Part shown: positions 1 to 11,579 of the stretch, piece after piece
How positions within the stretch are numbered: the stretch's first letter is position 1
Layout: each line of letters starts with the position of its first letter
From: Liolophura sinensis
Lineage: Eukaryota > Mollusca > Polyplacophora > Chitonida > Chitonidae
Direction of reading: 5' to 3'
DNA length: 60,000 bases
Assembly (NCBI RefSeq): GCF_032854445.1
Contig: NC_088295.1
Span: forward strand, 24,603,385-24,663,384
Notes under the pieces: model-generated
Database searches by the model: none
What the model was told of the DNA's origin: nothing
The model's input: the letters and a program-made list of their open reading frames with translations, nothing else
Position numbers and translations under genes: made by a program

Positions 1-2060
1 CTGCAAGGGAAATTAAATAACCGCTTAACTTCAGGACAGATTTAGTTCCCAAGAAATCAAATCTGATTCCAATTTAAAAACATTCCAAAGTACAGTCTAC
101 ATGACCTACAATCCAGCATAATTACAAGGTTTGAACTGAATATAGGTGAATAATTTGGGTCTGACTGTTCATGATGAATTACTCCAAAATTTTAGAGAAC
201 AACTGCACATGTAGCTAAAATGTACACATTTTACTGTTAAATACACTTCAAGGGATGCCCATTAAAGCTAATAAAATTTTTGCAAAAATGATCACAAATA
301 TAGTTTATAAAACATGACTATGTGAATGGTGCTACTGATTTTGTCCTATATTGTTGACCCAAGGTTTCATGGCAATTGAAAAAGTAAAACAAAAAGTCTT
401 GCTGTTGTAGGCTTTATCCTAAATTTCAATATATGTTAAATCTCATATTACTAGTAAGTTTGAAATAGCCTGTGCACACCATATTTAGCCATATTTAGTC
501 ACTCTCGTACTAAACATAGGTTTTACATATGTTGCAATGGTATCTAACTGTTTATAGGAAAATCCTTTTCTCTGAGCGACACTGAAAAAACATGCACTCA
601 AGCAACCGGTATGTCTTTGATTCTGTACAGAATATCGTTTGTGTCCTACACAATGCACCGATGATGTATTATTGCACACACAAACATACAGGTGTATTAA
701 AAATAACTTGTGGACATAGATTTCTGACTGAATGTTAATTATTACACATGCAGCTTTTCTTGGGACAGTTGGCTTGGTCTAAGGTTAACTACTCTCTCAA
801 GCTGCCTACACAAGCAGAGTAAATATTATGTGTATATGTCACACAATCCAAGTACAAAGCTGGCCTAGCATACAGAGAGTATGAAGCAGAGGGTTTTGAC
901 TTGACATGGAATTGTTACATAAGTGCTTGTGAGGGGGATGTAAGTGACTTGGGTAGTCACCCAGTGTATCCATCCTACCCCTGTACATGATCATGTATCT
1001 AACATGTCTAAGCTCTGGCGGTTGAGCCGAGGCCCTGGTACCGAACACTCAGTGCTCCTCACCAGGTCTACCGAGAACAGCCTATATTATACAACATACA
1101 ACTTACACAGCACAAACAGGAATTCCCAGTAATGCAATGGCAGGCAACAGGGTAACGCCAGGGCAGGAACTACAGACAGTATTTATGCTGATCGCATTCA
1201 GATCTTACAGTCTCACTACATCAGCAGCTGATCTCAATGACAGCCTGAGGAATCTCAGGGCAGCCGCCAGACAAAGCCTTGGTGTATGTAAAGCAAGGTC
1301 ACTTTTACGGGAAAGCAGTCTATGGGAATATCACAAAGGAAACCTGGAACAAGATCTTATGTTCTTTCACAATGAATGACAACCTACTTGAACATGAGTT
1401 AATGGTCAACATCGAGGGCAACGCAGAACTCCCACGTGATGGCACACTAATCCAACCTAAACAACAACCCATTCATGACAAGACAGCACACCTTATGTGC
1501 AAGTGTGCAAGTGCATATAACAGCAATGCCACCGCTGCTTACATTTTCATGATGTATTCATAATGTAATTTTTTAAAGACTTTACACCCCTTTTATCTAG
1601 TGTGTTTCTAGTAATGAGTGTCTGAGCTGTACAGCTCAATTTACGTTCTATTTTGAGCTCTGATTTGGGCCAGGGTTGTATACTAGTAGCTCATAACAAG
1701 GCGCAACAGTCTTCAGCTTGAAGATCATACATCTATCATGCAAACTGCAACATGTACCACAATTTTGTCTATTTTTCAGTAATATACATACACGTTGAAT
1801 GACATGAATGTATGAACGATACGAAAGTAACATGCCACTGGGATGTGCATCTGACAAGATCATAACAATGCCAACATGTTACAAAACTGGTACCTTCTGA
1901 ACATTACGCCAGCCCATTCATATTACAGCAACATGAAATGTGGCCAACATTTATCTACTTTAAAAATGCAGTTTTCTTTGTAGTTCCATTTTCTAAATAA
2001 TTAAAATTATTACAGGCATTGCTGACAAAGTATGCTAAACAAAAGTCACTTATACACATA
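1..2060. other. 3' flank of the DNAJB12/14 gene, no recognised gene
   Basis: AT-rich sequence that may hold a longer alternative 3' UTR. Two overlapping open frames at 1137-1563 (plus, 80 and 94 codons) lie in a slightly less AT-rich patch, but I recognise no domain in them and they lack a supporting context. Confidence 0.4.
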
Positions 2061-2066
2061 TTTATT
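2061..2066 (-). terminator. Candidate poly(A) signal for the DNAJB12/14 gene
   Basis: AATAAA on the minus strand, about 470 bp past the stop codon. It is the first canonical hexamer I see downstream, but AT-rich sequence makes chance hits common. Confidence 0.3.
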
Positions 2067-2536
2067 CCTACACAAACAGCTACATGATGTAACAGATGAA
2101 ATAACCACTTGAATTGGCATAAAATGCTACAGTACATATTATGAAGAGTGATATACTCACTCATGTTACATGCATGTGCATGGTTTTTTTCGTGTTAAAC
2201 TCTTATTTCCAACCTCACAATTAAAATAATAACCATTTACATAATAAATAGGTCAGAGATAACAGAAGATCCCTGAAATCCATTCTACTAGGCATTCTAG
2301 AGTTACAATGCAAGGTGTCATATGGGACTTGTGTCAAATCTCCAGACCCAATCTCTACAGATCTGTACTCTGCTGACTGTCGCATAAAGGCCTCCATTAG
2401 TCACTGATAGTCATCAGCTATATACAAAGTCTTTAAAATGATCCTCTCAGAGGATAGCTCTGACATCAAACAGGATTTCGCCAGACCCTGACTGAGCAGT
2501 GGTCAAACTCCAGTCCATTTCTCACCATACTCTGTG

Positions 2537-2646
2537 TTATGCATATATACTGGCTAGTCTATCACACGCTGGAGTCTCCATGTTCATTGCTTTTTCATAT
2601 AACTGTCCATCACCGTAGTTTCTTGCTCTCCACAGCATGTTTTCTT
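2537..2646 (-). CDS. DNAJB14: DNAJB12/14 exon 9 (C-terminus and stop)
   Basis: After ttttttgcag it encodes [19 protein letters not shown], then [16 protein letters not shown] and a TAA stop. This parallels the human ending ([28 protein letters not shown]). The 1.34-kb intron before it is the last one. Confidence 0.92.
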
Positions 2647-5600
2647 CTGCAAAAAGAAAATAATTTGTGTAAATCTATATGCAATGTCATTTTAGAAGGT
2701 ACAGGAAGAAGTTCGCCAACATAACCCTTATGTCTGACCATCTCAACACATATTATGGAACAAAACCATAGTGTATGCTCTGTTATATATTCTTAACAGT
2801 AAACCCTAGACTGATTAGTATCAGTAGGCATCATTTTCCTATATATGCAGCTATACTTCTAACATTTGTTTGGCGCTATCAGACTGATGTCCACCAAAAC
2901 GAACACCTATGTCTTACACATACAGCATAGTGCTGCTTTAATAACTCCTCCTTGACATCAGTAATAATAAATAATTTTATTTAAATCCAACACCAAAACC
3001 AGCATTGTATTCATCATAAGGGATAGGTAAAGAACAGGTCAGTGAATGCATAAGGCAAGTCTGGTGTCTTTGGCATGAAGTTCTACTCATCTAAATGTCC
3101 TCAAGGTTAATGCTCACTATAGGCTATGTAATCAGCCTTGCTTTACTGTACATATAAAAGTCTTCAGAAACCTTCTAATTCGACAGCAAATGGCATTACG
3201 GCCTGCATACTTCCCCCACAGCATTTTCAGTCAATCCTTCAGCATCCCTTATAAGTGTCCCTTATTTCCTTGTTTCGAAGCAAATGCACGTCAGATCCTA
3301 TTTATTCCGTGACAAAACATTATACAACAGCAATAAAGCATTGCTATGAACGGTGACCAAAGTGCTTTTATTGAAACAAACAGGCAACAGAAATTCACAG
3401 TGTTATCAGGCAATACCAATGGCAGCAGATGAGGCTTAACAGCCAATCAATGTAGCCTATGTTGTTGTGATTCCGCCATTAATTTCTATCAGGCCTATTC
3501 TGCATCAAAATGACCGTCCTCCTGATACCCTATTTTTGCACTAGCACTTCTACGTCCAGTGTGAAATAAATTTGTTTCATACACTGCACAATTCTCACTA
3601 CAGCCATACCCCATGTTGTTTTGAACTCCTGCCAGCATCAATAACTGAGGTGTAATCTGATTTGATCACAGTAGATGATGTCAGACATAACTAGCTTGAT
3701 TAAATGAAGATGAGTTCTACTGAAGCAGGACTACATGTATAAATAAAAGAATGTCTGTTCTGAGATTAACCTGTTGCATTGATGCATAGTGGTGACATTA
3801 CTAAAGTATATCTAATACAGAAAGCAACATTAAGAGTTAAAGCTACTGGCATGTAATAGGCAGACAGCCAAATTAACTTAAACAAGTTTTCTGTGTACAT
3901 CAAGTTGAAAAGTTTTACAGGCTGCAACTTCAAGTTACACATACTACATATTCATTATAAAGATAATGAATTAAAACAATACTCACTGTAACTTCTCTCT
4001 CGAAAACAGTTGGCTCTTAAATTGCTTATATATTCTTCTTCAACCTGTCGTTCTATTCTCCGCAAGCTGCCTTTATACTCGATATGAAACTCTTCTTTCA
4101 CAAAGTATGGCACCTTTAGGTTATGTGTTTTCCTTTCTACTGGGTATTTTCTAAAACAGAGTAGTGGAAATTAATAGAAAAGTGCATGCGGGTTAATCAG
4201 AGCTTCATATAACTAAGATTGGACGATGAGTGAAAGAACAAATGTCATCCCTGATAAAGAATATGAATGAGTGAAGCCTTGTTTTATTAGACTGTCAATA
4301 TACTGCACATGAACTTGATCCTAAAATTCATCTGAAAAGCTAGAGACAAATAAAGGTTATAAAATATTTCTTTTAGTGGTATAAAAGTCACACATTTTCA
4401 AATGAAAATTATTAGGACTACCATACAAAAAAACCTCAAAACACCTTTCTAAGATCGGGTAAAGTGAGAAATGTAGTCAAGCATGAAATTTTGTCAAACT
4501 ACAGTATATACGATATCTTATACAATGACGACCAGCATTATGGTGGGAGGAAACCTAGTTGAGCCTGGGTCTAACCCCCAGGTTGCTAGTTGGCCTTTCC
4601 ATGTTCACTGAGAGAGGAGAAGCCAGGATGAGCTGGACTTGAACTCAGTGACCACATTGGTGAGAGGCTCCCTAGTTATTGCGCTGTGGTGGTACGCTAA
4701 CCAATCCATCAAGTGCCCTATGGAAAACATCCGTCTTTCATAGGTCACTGACAAACTTTCCCACGTGACTTATCAGATATGGTGCATGCAAGGCAAGCGA
4801 TTTTAAACTAATGTTGGATTTTTGAAATAGTCACATGAGCGCTGTTGACCCCACAAACGCTGAGTACGGGAGAAACCATCAATTCCCTGTCCAAGGCTGA
4901 GACTGAGTATGCATCTTCTGTGTCCTAGCCATTCAAAGACAAACGTGTGAACCTCTGACCAAAACCCCTTATACACACTCATTGTGATCACTTAACTATT
5001 ATTTAATCTTGTAGGAAAAATTTAACTCGCATTTCCAGACAAACAGTGCAAACCTGACTGCACAACTGACAGGCATTAAAGCTAAGAGGCATCTCTGTAT
5101 GTTTGTTCACCCTATCTCTTCACGTTACGCTATCCGTGTAACATTCAGGCTTTTCACACAGGAGATAATTCTGCTTCAAACCCCAAACTTTAACCCAAAA
5201 CTGGGAGGAGGAAGAGGGGGAATAAAGAACATAGCAAATACTAGAATACTTACGAGTTTTTGTGCATATTAAATACTGGATCACTGACAAAAAAAACTAC
5301 TCAACAGAGACAAGACAATGAGAAGTAGGATGGGGGACAACTGCAATAAGAGGGTGTAAGGTCCCTGAAAGTAGAAAAGAAAACAGGTTGCTTAAGAAAA
5401 AATCAATTTGAGATACCTAAATCAGTACATTTCCAAAGCTGAATTGTTTTGGTATTTCAAATAGAACAAACGGAAAAACAATGTTCTGTTTTATGTTAAG
5501 ATTGTATAATTTCACAAATCAAAGTGATCCAGATTTATTTCCAAAATATACCTGTGTTATTATAATAAAAGCTGTGGTAAACTAGTGAATTTTAACTGGA

Positions 5601-8600
5601 GATGCTTTCACTTCATTATTAAGATTTTTATGGTTAACAGGAGTCATAAACGAATGGGAAAAGGGCATGCATACACCTTTACAAACAGGTGAGGCACAGG
5701 CTGGCAAGTAAGCCAGATTAGTGATTACTTGCGTCTGCACGCACTAAGGAAGCTACATGTTCTTGGTTCTTTAGGTCAACGAAGACCATTCCACAATTAA
5801 AGGCATAAAATTTTGTAATTATGTTTTACATTAAGCTGACAACACAGAAGAATCACCTCGTTGTTTGCAGTCTCTCTCTGGTAGAAGTGGTGGTGATGAC
5901 TATGGTGTGGGTGATGTGAACGTCTCTGTTGATACAAATTTGCTGCAACAGAAGAGAATTTTGCATATAACATTAAATTATTATTATCACTCATGACATT
6001 CAATTTCTAATCACTATCAAATCCAAATTTCATGAAGTCCAAAAAACAATACAATGCAATTCACCCCTTCACAGGAAAAAAGGTAAACATCCTACTAGAT
6101 ATTTTAACATGTTAAAATATTTCCCTGAAAACTGAATCAAACTTAGTAACAAGTGTTATGATATAAGTAAACGTGTAATGAATAAAAATCAAACTTACAA
6201 GATGGAAAACCTCCTCCAAAGAACATGTTGAATAACTCTTCTGCTGAAATGTCCGCTGAAAAAAAAAGTTTGATATCTTTATTTCACTGTCCCTTATCAC
6301 CACACTTGTTCAACGAGACATGGGTTGCGCAAGTGTGTAACTTTAACCATACGTACTTATCCAGATGGTTCAGAAAATCACACCATATGATATATATTTT
6401 TCCAATTAATAATATCCATAACACTTGTATGACTTGGCATCACTTACCTGTAGCTGATAATAAACCAATAATAAAGGTTATTGTTTGTCTCCCTTTGTGG
6501 GCCCTTCAAAACTGAAGGTTGGAAAAACTTCAGTAAATTTCCACCATTGAGGCACCTCACTTTGTAACTTTGTAGTTCCATATTCCACATTTATCATTTA
6601 CATATTGATATAATTCCCATTTTTTGTATTTTAACAAAACATAATCTTACATGTACCCACGAGATGTACTGCATGTAGTTTAAGTGCGTGAGAAGATGAA
6701 GGAACTGCTTGATCAGGCCAGCAATTCTTGACTAACTTTGAATAAGACCAGTCTCAGACACACCTCAGATGATTATGTTAACATGCAAACCTCGTGACCT
6801 ACCTTCAAATCCCCCATGTGTGTAATCATAGCCTCTGCCGTTTCGCCGAGGTTTGTCCTCATCAGGCCCATACAAGTCGTATTTCTGACGTTTCTGTGAA
6901 TCACTTAACACAGCAAATGCATTTCCAATTGCTGAAGATGCAAAAAACACATAGATCTTTAGAATATCAGTGAATGAAAACTCATGTCCATGTGTCATCT
7001 TTCCTGATTTTAACCAACTCAAATATTTCACTGATTTCCAAGAAGCAGAATTCTCTGAGTAAAGACTAAACAATACACTTAAAATATGCTTACAAACAGC
7101 ACATATGCCTTCAATACACTGGCAGAATTGCAGATGTCAGGCACTTCTCATTACCTTGAATGCTTCTGTAGCTCCAGGGGCTTTGTTTTTATCTGGGTGC
7201 ATTTGTAACGCTAACTTTCTGTACGCTTTTTTTAGCTCTATCTCTGTGGCATCTTTCTTCACACACAAAATTTCATAATAATCTTTGCACCTTTTCACCC
7301 TGCAATATGAAAGAAAGCAGTAGTAAGAGTTTACAATTTGTGTCCTAATTTAAGGGTTTAATTATACATGAACTTTAGCAATATGTAGCATGTCATCTAC
7401 CAGCACAGGTTTTACACTCACAGATTTATGGGCCGAGAAAAATATAATTTGAAAAATAGTCAAGTTGTCTTCACGTACCATTGAGACCAGAATGAAGGAC
7501 TGTATCTACTGTATAGCTTAACGTTGAATCATTGCAGATTTTTTATTTTTCAGTTCTATGACAGTTGTTAGGTTTATGGGTGGACTGTTGAAGTTCACTT
7601 CAAAGCAGAAAGGAGAAATCTGGTTCTTGTAATTCTTTAACATTTGCGCATGTTTGCAAGGTGTTTATTCAAGCATATTCTGAAGGCATTACACTGTGCT
7701 GACTGATAAAAGTATACTTTTTGTCAAGCCCTGAAACTGGCCAACCCAGCCAATGTAGTTTTGTCTCTAAAATCAAATTAAAAATGTGCATAACTTACAC
7801 TGAAAGCTAGTCTTTCATATGCGAAAAGGTTGAGGAATTAGGGTATTTGTGATTAACATAGTGTGAAATGTTTATGTACATCACAGCAAATAACTGTTCA
7901 CCTCTTGACAGATTCCACTTGTTCCGGTGTGTAATCCTTGACATGGTTATGCTGGTCTGCACTACTGTCCCCTGACCCTCTCCTGTTGGCACTGTTCTTT
8001 CTCTGTCGGACATGACTGGGATATGACGGACCATTTTCTGTAGACTGTGTCTGCTCCTCATCATCATTACATTCATTTGATAACTGCTCTATCAACTCTG
8101 AAATCAAAATCATTGAATTATTTGAAGAGGCCTCAACACACTATCAACCAGCTAATTTAGATAACATTCTTCCTGAAAGAAAGTTCAAAGACAGTGGAAG
8201 GGACATGAGGAGTAAAATATAAGCTCTGCTCATTCATTTCTGGCTTTGTTTGTCAAAGATTTTACATCAGACAGGACAATATTTTTGCCTCCACCTTCAG
8301 TTATTTTACAGACACTGTAGCGGATAAATATCTGCCAGAAACTGGCTTCATCTCACTGGAATGTATTGGCAACCATTGATAACCATTCAAAAATTCTTAT
8401 GCATGTTCTAAACTTTGAAAAGGTAACCTTATTAAGTCCAATCACCAGAGTACCCTTATGTTTGAAGGAATTGACCAATTCTCAATGAAGAGTTCCCAAG
8501 GGAAGAAATTTTTGAACTGCCAGGGCACCAAGAATGTTCCAATTCAAAAAGTGATGGATATTGGTTCAGCTTGTTCAGTTCAAAAGTTCATGTGGGTGGA

Positions 8601-10394
8601 TTACTGTTAGAAGATGGATAACTTAAGTCTACCTAGATGTACAGAGTGCTATTTTAAAATCCTGACATTCATCGGTGAACAGAGTCCATCTCTACATGTA
8701 TCTCTCAAGAAACATGGCACGGATCACAAACCCCTAGTCCCATTCAAAGCACTAGAACTCATCTGCGTTGTTCATTTTTATGTCATACTATGGTTGAATC
8801 TTGAATTCTACACTGTTAACTCACTATCAGCACCGATAAAACTAATTTTTTTTTTTTTTTTGATTGGTGTTTTACGCCGTACTCAAGAATATTTCACTTA
8901 TACGATGGCGGCCAGCATTATGGTGGGTGGAAACCGGGCAGAGCCCGGGGGAAACCCACGACCATCCACAGGTTGCTGGCAGACCTTCTCACGTACAGCA
9001 TGAGCTGGACTTGAACTCACAGCGACCGCATTGGTGAGAGACTCCTGGGTCATTACGCTGCGCTAGCGCTTTAACCGACTGAGCCACGGAGGCCCCGATA
9101 AAACTAATTAACTCACTGTCTTGTGGTCAGACCTACATGTGGCCTCTGAAATGTAACTGAGCTCTGGCATTAAAAATGTCCCGAAAAAAAGTATAATATT
9201 TACATTGTTTTCTGTTGGTATAACTCCAATCTCCATAATTCAACTGAGAAGGACAGAAAAAAGGACTTGTTTAAATCTATGTTATTTGGGTGTCACGCGC
9301 ATGTACCTTCTTCAGATCAGTTCCACTCAGTTGGGAGTCGGCTGCAATATTTTTGAGAGGTAAATGTTGGGGTGGACTCACTGTAGTAACAATTTTAAAA
9401 ATAACACAATGCATCCATCTAGATGGGCTAAGTCGAATAGGCTTTGACAGTTTTACGCTTCCCCTACAGTGGAATCAGCGCATTTCAAACATAAGGATGA
9501 GTTTGAATTGTACATGGCAGTGATATTTCTGCCTGGACTTCAACTGCTAGAGCTAGGCTCTGCAAAGGGAGAGGTCGGTTTAGCTTTAGCATATGGCCTT
9601 TTCTACATTTCCAGTTTATCATGTTTCCAAGATTCAATGATTTGAGATAGAAAGCCAGTAGACAGAAAGCCCTGGTTGGTTAATAAGTGTTTACTAGCTG
9701 ACATCTTTTACAAATTACGATATTGCCCGCCCCAATGATAATTACCCATAATCACCTAGGAGAACAGAAATAAGTACAAGATTCTCTTCAGAACCATAAA
9801 AATACTTGTCTTGTTTTACGTGACTATTATAAATATGAAAAAAATAAAAAACAATAAATCATCACACTGTAAAATGTACCTGTTATGCTACGTATTGATG
9901 ATTTACCAGAAGGAATGCTAGTTATGGTTTAGTGATCACTGTCCCTGCTAACAATACATATATGTGAGACAAGGAGCAGCTAGATTCTGCTTATACAACA
10001 ACAACGCCATCCTAAAAATGCATGTCAGCATACCTTTCTATTTTATAATGTGTGCCTCATATACAAAACTACACCAGAGAGACGTGTATCAAGGGTTCTA
10101 TACGGACGACATTTGATAAGAGACGGATGATCTCAGTAAAGATACAACACAGAAATTGAGTAACAAACATTGGTGTCAGTCATGCCGGATGACATGCCCA
10201 CATTGCATTGGTCGATGTTCAAGGGCATAAAAATCGCCTCAGACATGACAAATACGTTTACCTTTCGCTTTTTTCGAAGGATATAACTTTTCTGCTTTCA
10301 ATAAAAACTTCAAAGCCTTTTCCATGTCCCCTGCATTCATATATTTTCGGCCGATTCTGATACATCGTTCCGACTCATCACGGTTGCCGTCCAT
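2537..10394 (-). CDS. DNAJB14: DNAJB12/DNAJB14-like ER-membrane J-domain co-chaperone (whole gene, 9 coding exons)
   Basis: The spliced product is about 376 residues, close to human DNAJB12/DNAJB14. Domain order: N-terminal helical pair (1-44, starts MDGNRDESE), acidic/polar linker, J domain (about 111-178) with HPD at 144-146, a Gly/Phe-like stretch ([17 protein letters not shown]), a His-rich linker, one membrane helix (about 253-276) and a DUF1977-type C-terminal domain ending LASIYA. The family anchors in the ER membrane with the J domain facing the cytosol, where it stimulates HSP70 for ER-associated degradation. Eight introns (GT-AG) separate the exons. The start matches the conserved family start, although the frame stays open upstream to 10592. 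Two one-base conflicts exist: the exon 3/4 phase does not join, and exon 7 has one T too many. Symbol covers the B12/B14 ancestor; the two cannot be separated here. Confidence 0.93.
3987..4150 (-). CDS. DNAJB14: DNAJB12/14 exon 8 (DUF1977 domain)
   Basis: Encodes [20 protein letters not shown], then [20 protein letters not shown] and [14 protein letters not shown]. This is the luminal or post-membrane DUF1977-type block of DNAJB12/14 (VNKDFKNEYKG...NLRNNCWKER in human). It begins in phase 2 and ends in phase 1 at an ideal GTGAGT donor. Confidence 0.93.
4515..4713 (-). mobile_element. Degraded tRNA-derived SINE copy in DNAJB intron 7
   Basis: Reading the minus strand, a degenerate head with the B-box-like GAGTTCAAGTCC is followed by the conserved block ending in CCACCATAATGCTGG. 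It matches the intact copy at 8848-9094 with many substitutions and lacks the 3' tail, so it is an old insertion. Confidence 0.75.
5254..5364 (-). CDS. DNAJB14: DNAJB12/14 exon 7 (transmembrane helix; one-base frame conflict)
   Basis: Encodes a hydrophobic helix, [19 protein letters not shown], then [14 protein letters not shown], matching [28 protein letters not shown] of human DNAJB14 in position. A run of eight T (minus strand) at 5289-5296 shifts the frame: seven T keep VSDPVF open and give the phase 2 that exon 8 needs, whereas eight T lead to a stop within three codons. Confidence 0.88.
5857..5942 (-). CDS. DNAJB14: DNAJB12/14 exon 6 (histidine-rich linker)
   Basis: Encodes [19 protein letters not shown] followed by YQRETANNE. 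It occupies the place of the vertebrate segment rich in Gln, His and Arg between the G/F motif and the membrane helix. Nine of eleven residues in one stretch are His. The exon leaves in phase 0 at GTGATT. Confidence 0.88.
6199..6255 (-). CDS. DNAJB14: DNAJB12/14 exon 5 (G/F-like motif)
   Basis: A 57-bp exon behind a long pyrimidine tract, encoding [19 protein letters not shown]. This matches the [19 protein letters not shown] motif of human DNAJB12/14 almost residue for residue. Phases are 1 in and 1 out; the donor is GTAAGT. Confidence 0.93.
6803..6931 (-). CDS. DNAJB14: DNAJB12/14 exon 4 (end of J domain)
   Basis: Encodes [21 protein letters not shown], which is J-domain helices III-IV including the KRxxYD signature, then [21 protein letters not shown]. 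The acceptor is ttcttcag-type (catcttcag). The exon reads in frame only if one extra base is supplied at the upstream junction. It ends in phase 1 at a GTAGGT donor. Confidence 0.92.
7155..7299 (-). CDS. DNAJB14: DNAJB12/14 exon 3 (J domain with HPD motif)
   Basis: Encodes [11 protein letters not shown], helix II ([12 protein letters not shown]), the HPD tripeptide and [16 protein letters not shown] is what activates HSP70 ATPase. The residue after YYEIL is Cys (TGT) where the family normally has Gly. The best donor (AAG|GTAATG) leaves phase 0, but the next exon needs phase 1; see findings. Confidence 0.95.
7902..8097 (-). CDS. DNAJB14: DNAJB12/14 exon 2 (linker to J domain)
   Basis: Acceptor CAG then [15 protein letters not shown], a polar Ser/Asn/Gln-rich linker, and [11 protein letters not shown], equivalent to the family's YT..QV..V.R stretch just before the J domain. 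It enters in phase 1, leaves in phase 2, and the donor is GTGAAC. Confidence 0.92.
8833..8847. repeat. Left target-site duplication of the intronic SINE
   Basis: CCGATAAAACTAATT, identical to 9095-9109 on the other side of the SINE. This is the footprint of target-primed reverse transcription. Confidence 0.92.
8848..9094 (-). mobile_element. Intact tRNA-derived SINE with A-tail, in DNAJB intron 1
   Basis: On the minus strand it starts GGCCTCCGTGGCTCAGTCGG (pol III A-box-like), has a B-box-like GAGTTCAAGTCC, a GC-rich central hairpin-like part (CCGGGCTCTGCCCGG), the block CCACCATAATGCTGGCCGCC, then GAGTACGGCGTAAAACACC and a poly(A) tail of about 14. A perfect 15-bp target-site duplication flanks it. 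It resembles the mollusc SINEs of the MetaSINE type; the family name is inference. Confidence 0.9.
9095..9109. repeat. Right target-site duplication of the intronic SINE
   Basis: Exact copy of 8833-8847. One or two terminal C residues could belong to the element instead. Confidence 0.92.
10262..10394 (-). CDS. DNAJB14: DNAJB12/14 exon 1 (N-terminus)
   Basis: Encodes residues 1-44, beginning [11 protein letters not shown] and including the helical motif [15 protein letters not shown], which aligns with the family's MEGNRDEAEKC...KAQRFLQKAEKLYP. It ends in phase 1 at a GTAAAC donor. An upstream in-frame ATG (10592) exists, but the family start is chosen because conservation begins exactly at MDGNRD. 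Confidence 0.93.
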
Positions 10395-11490
10395 TTTTCC
10401 TGATGTACACAGTCCGACCAAGGCTTTGCTACGCGGCTTTTGATTGGCCCATGGAGCGTTGTGGCAATCGGCCGGGTTAAGCTTATTTGTCAAAATCACG
10501 TCCTCTGATACTCTAAGCTTTGCGTAAATGCTTCTTTGGTCGCACAGAAGTATATTATTCACAAGCGAGTAGAAACAAATATTCCCTAACAACAGCGAAT
10601 ACCATTTATTAACTTTTCTTGCTTAACTAGGTATCCAATGCAGGTTGCTCTTTTATATCCCCTAGGCGAGTTGAAGGCTGACGTTTCTTACTTGTCGATG
10701 TAAGGGAGACAACACAGCTAGAAACATTCCCTTCTGTTCCCAAGAGATGTCCATATGAAACCGAAACGTTTTCAGCCCACAGAAGAAAGAACGTAGAACA
10801 TACACGAAAATCGACATCAATTTACTTTTTCTCCTGGAATAAAAGAAGCTAATTTTTCTTTGAAAGATAAAGTAAATTTGTTTCATTTATTAAGACATTA
10901 ATTGTTTTAACTACTGCTACAAGGAAAATAATTTAAAATATTAATGTTTAACCAAACGCACGAGGCCTCCACCATTCGTCACTAAGAAAAAAAATTCCGA
11001 AAATATGCCTTTGACAGATCTTTCCTTTTGTCCTAACGGGTCGATTCATGTATTGTCCTGAATCGTCATGAAAACTGTTAGCCCCATATGCCTTTACGGC
11101 TTCAACATGGACGAAAGTATTATTTTGCAGATTTTCATTTGACTTTCATAGGGTTTACATGGTCTTAAAACAATTATAATATTTTTTAAATCTGATGTTT
11201 TAAATGATCATTTGTTCATAAATAAAACTGACAGTTCTCATGAAATTAGCAACAAATAAATTATATATAAACCAAGACGTAAAATCAACAATAGCCAGCT
11301 GTGGCCGAAAAATCAGAGGCATAAACCAGCTGCAATAGCCTGTCCAAGGAAATTGCTCTCTTATTGATTGAGAGGGTTAAATTAGATAGGGTGACAATGT
11401 GGTGTCAGTTTCGGCCTACCATGCAGGTGTTTGTGGAAAGCATGCATGCACCTGTTCACCACCTAATTCAAGCTGTGATGATGGCGATTC
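10395..11490. other. 5' flank of the DNAJB12/14 gene (promoter region expected)
   Basis: The first 250 bp upstream of the ATG are richer in CpG than their surroundings (for example ATCGGCCGGGTTAAGC near 10470), as expected for a housekeeping 5' UTR or promoter. No TATA box at a convincing distance. Beyond 10.7 kb the sequence is plain AT-rich with nothing I recognise. Confidence 0.45.

Positions 11491-11493
<3 letters not shown>

Positions 11494-11577
<84 letters not shown>
11494..11577. repeat. (TA)n microsatellite, about 42 units
   Basis: Uninterrupted alternating T and A for about 84 bp. Translated repeats of Tyr-Ile here are meaningless. Confidence 0.98.

Positions 11578-11579
<2 letters not shown>

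Noticed and set aside
1137-1563. Two overlapping plus-strand frames downstream of the DNAJB gene
   Set aside because: Unrecognised and probably in 3' flank or 3' UTR of the opposite strand.
8614-9003. 129-codon plus-strand open frame
   Set aside because: Its second half is the reverse of the intronic SINE and its poly-T tail, so it is a repeat artefact.
10443-10447. CCAAT box of the DNAJB gene (minus strand)
   Set aside because: It is only about 50 bp upstream of the start codon, too close for a promoter CCAAT unless the transcript starts inside the coding region.
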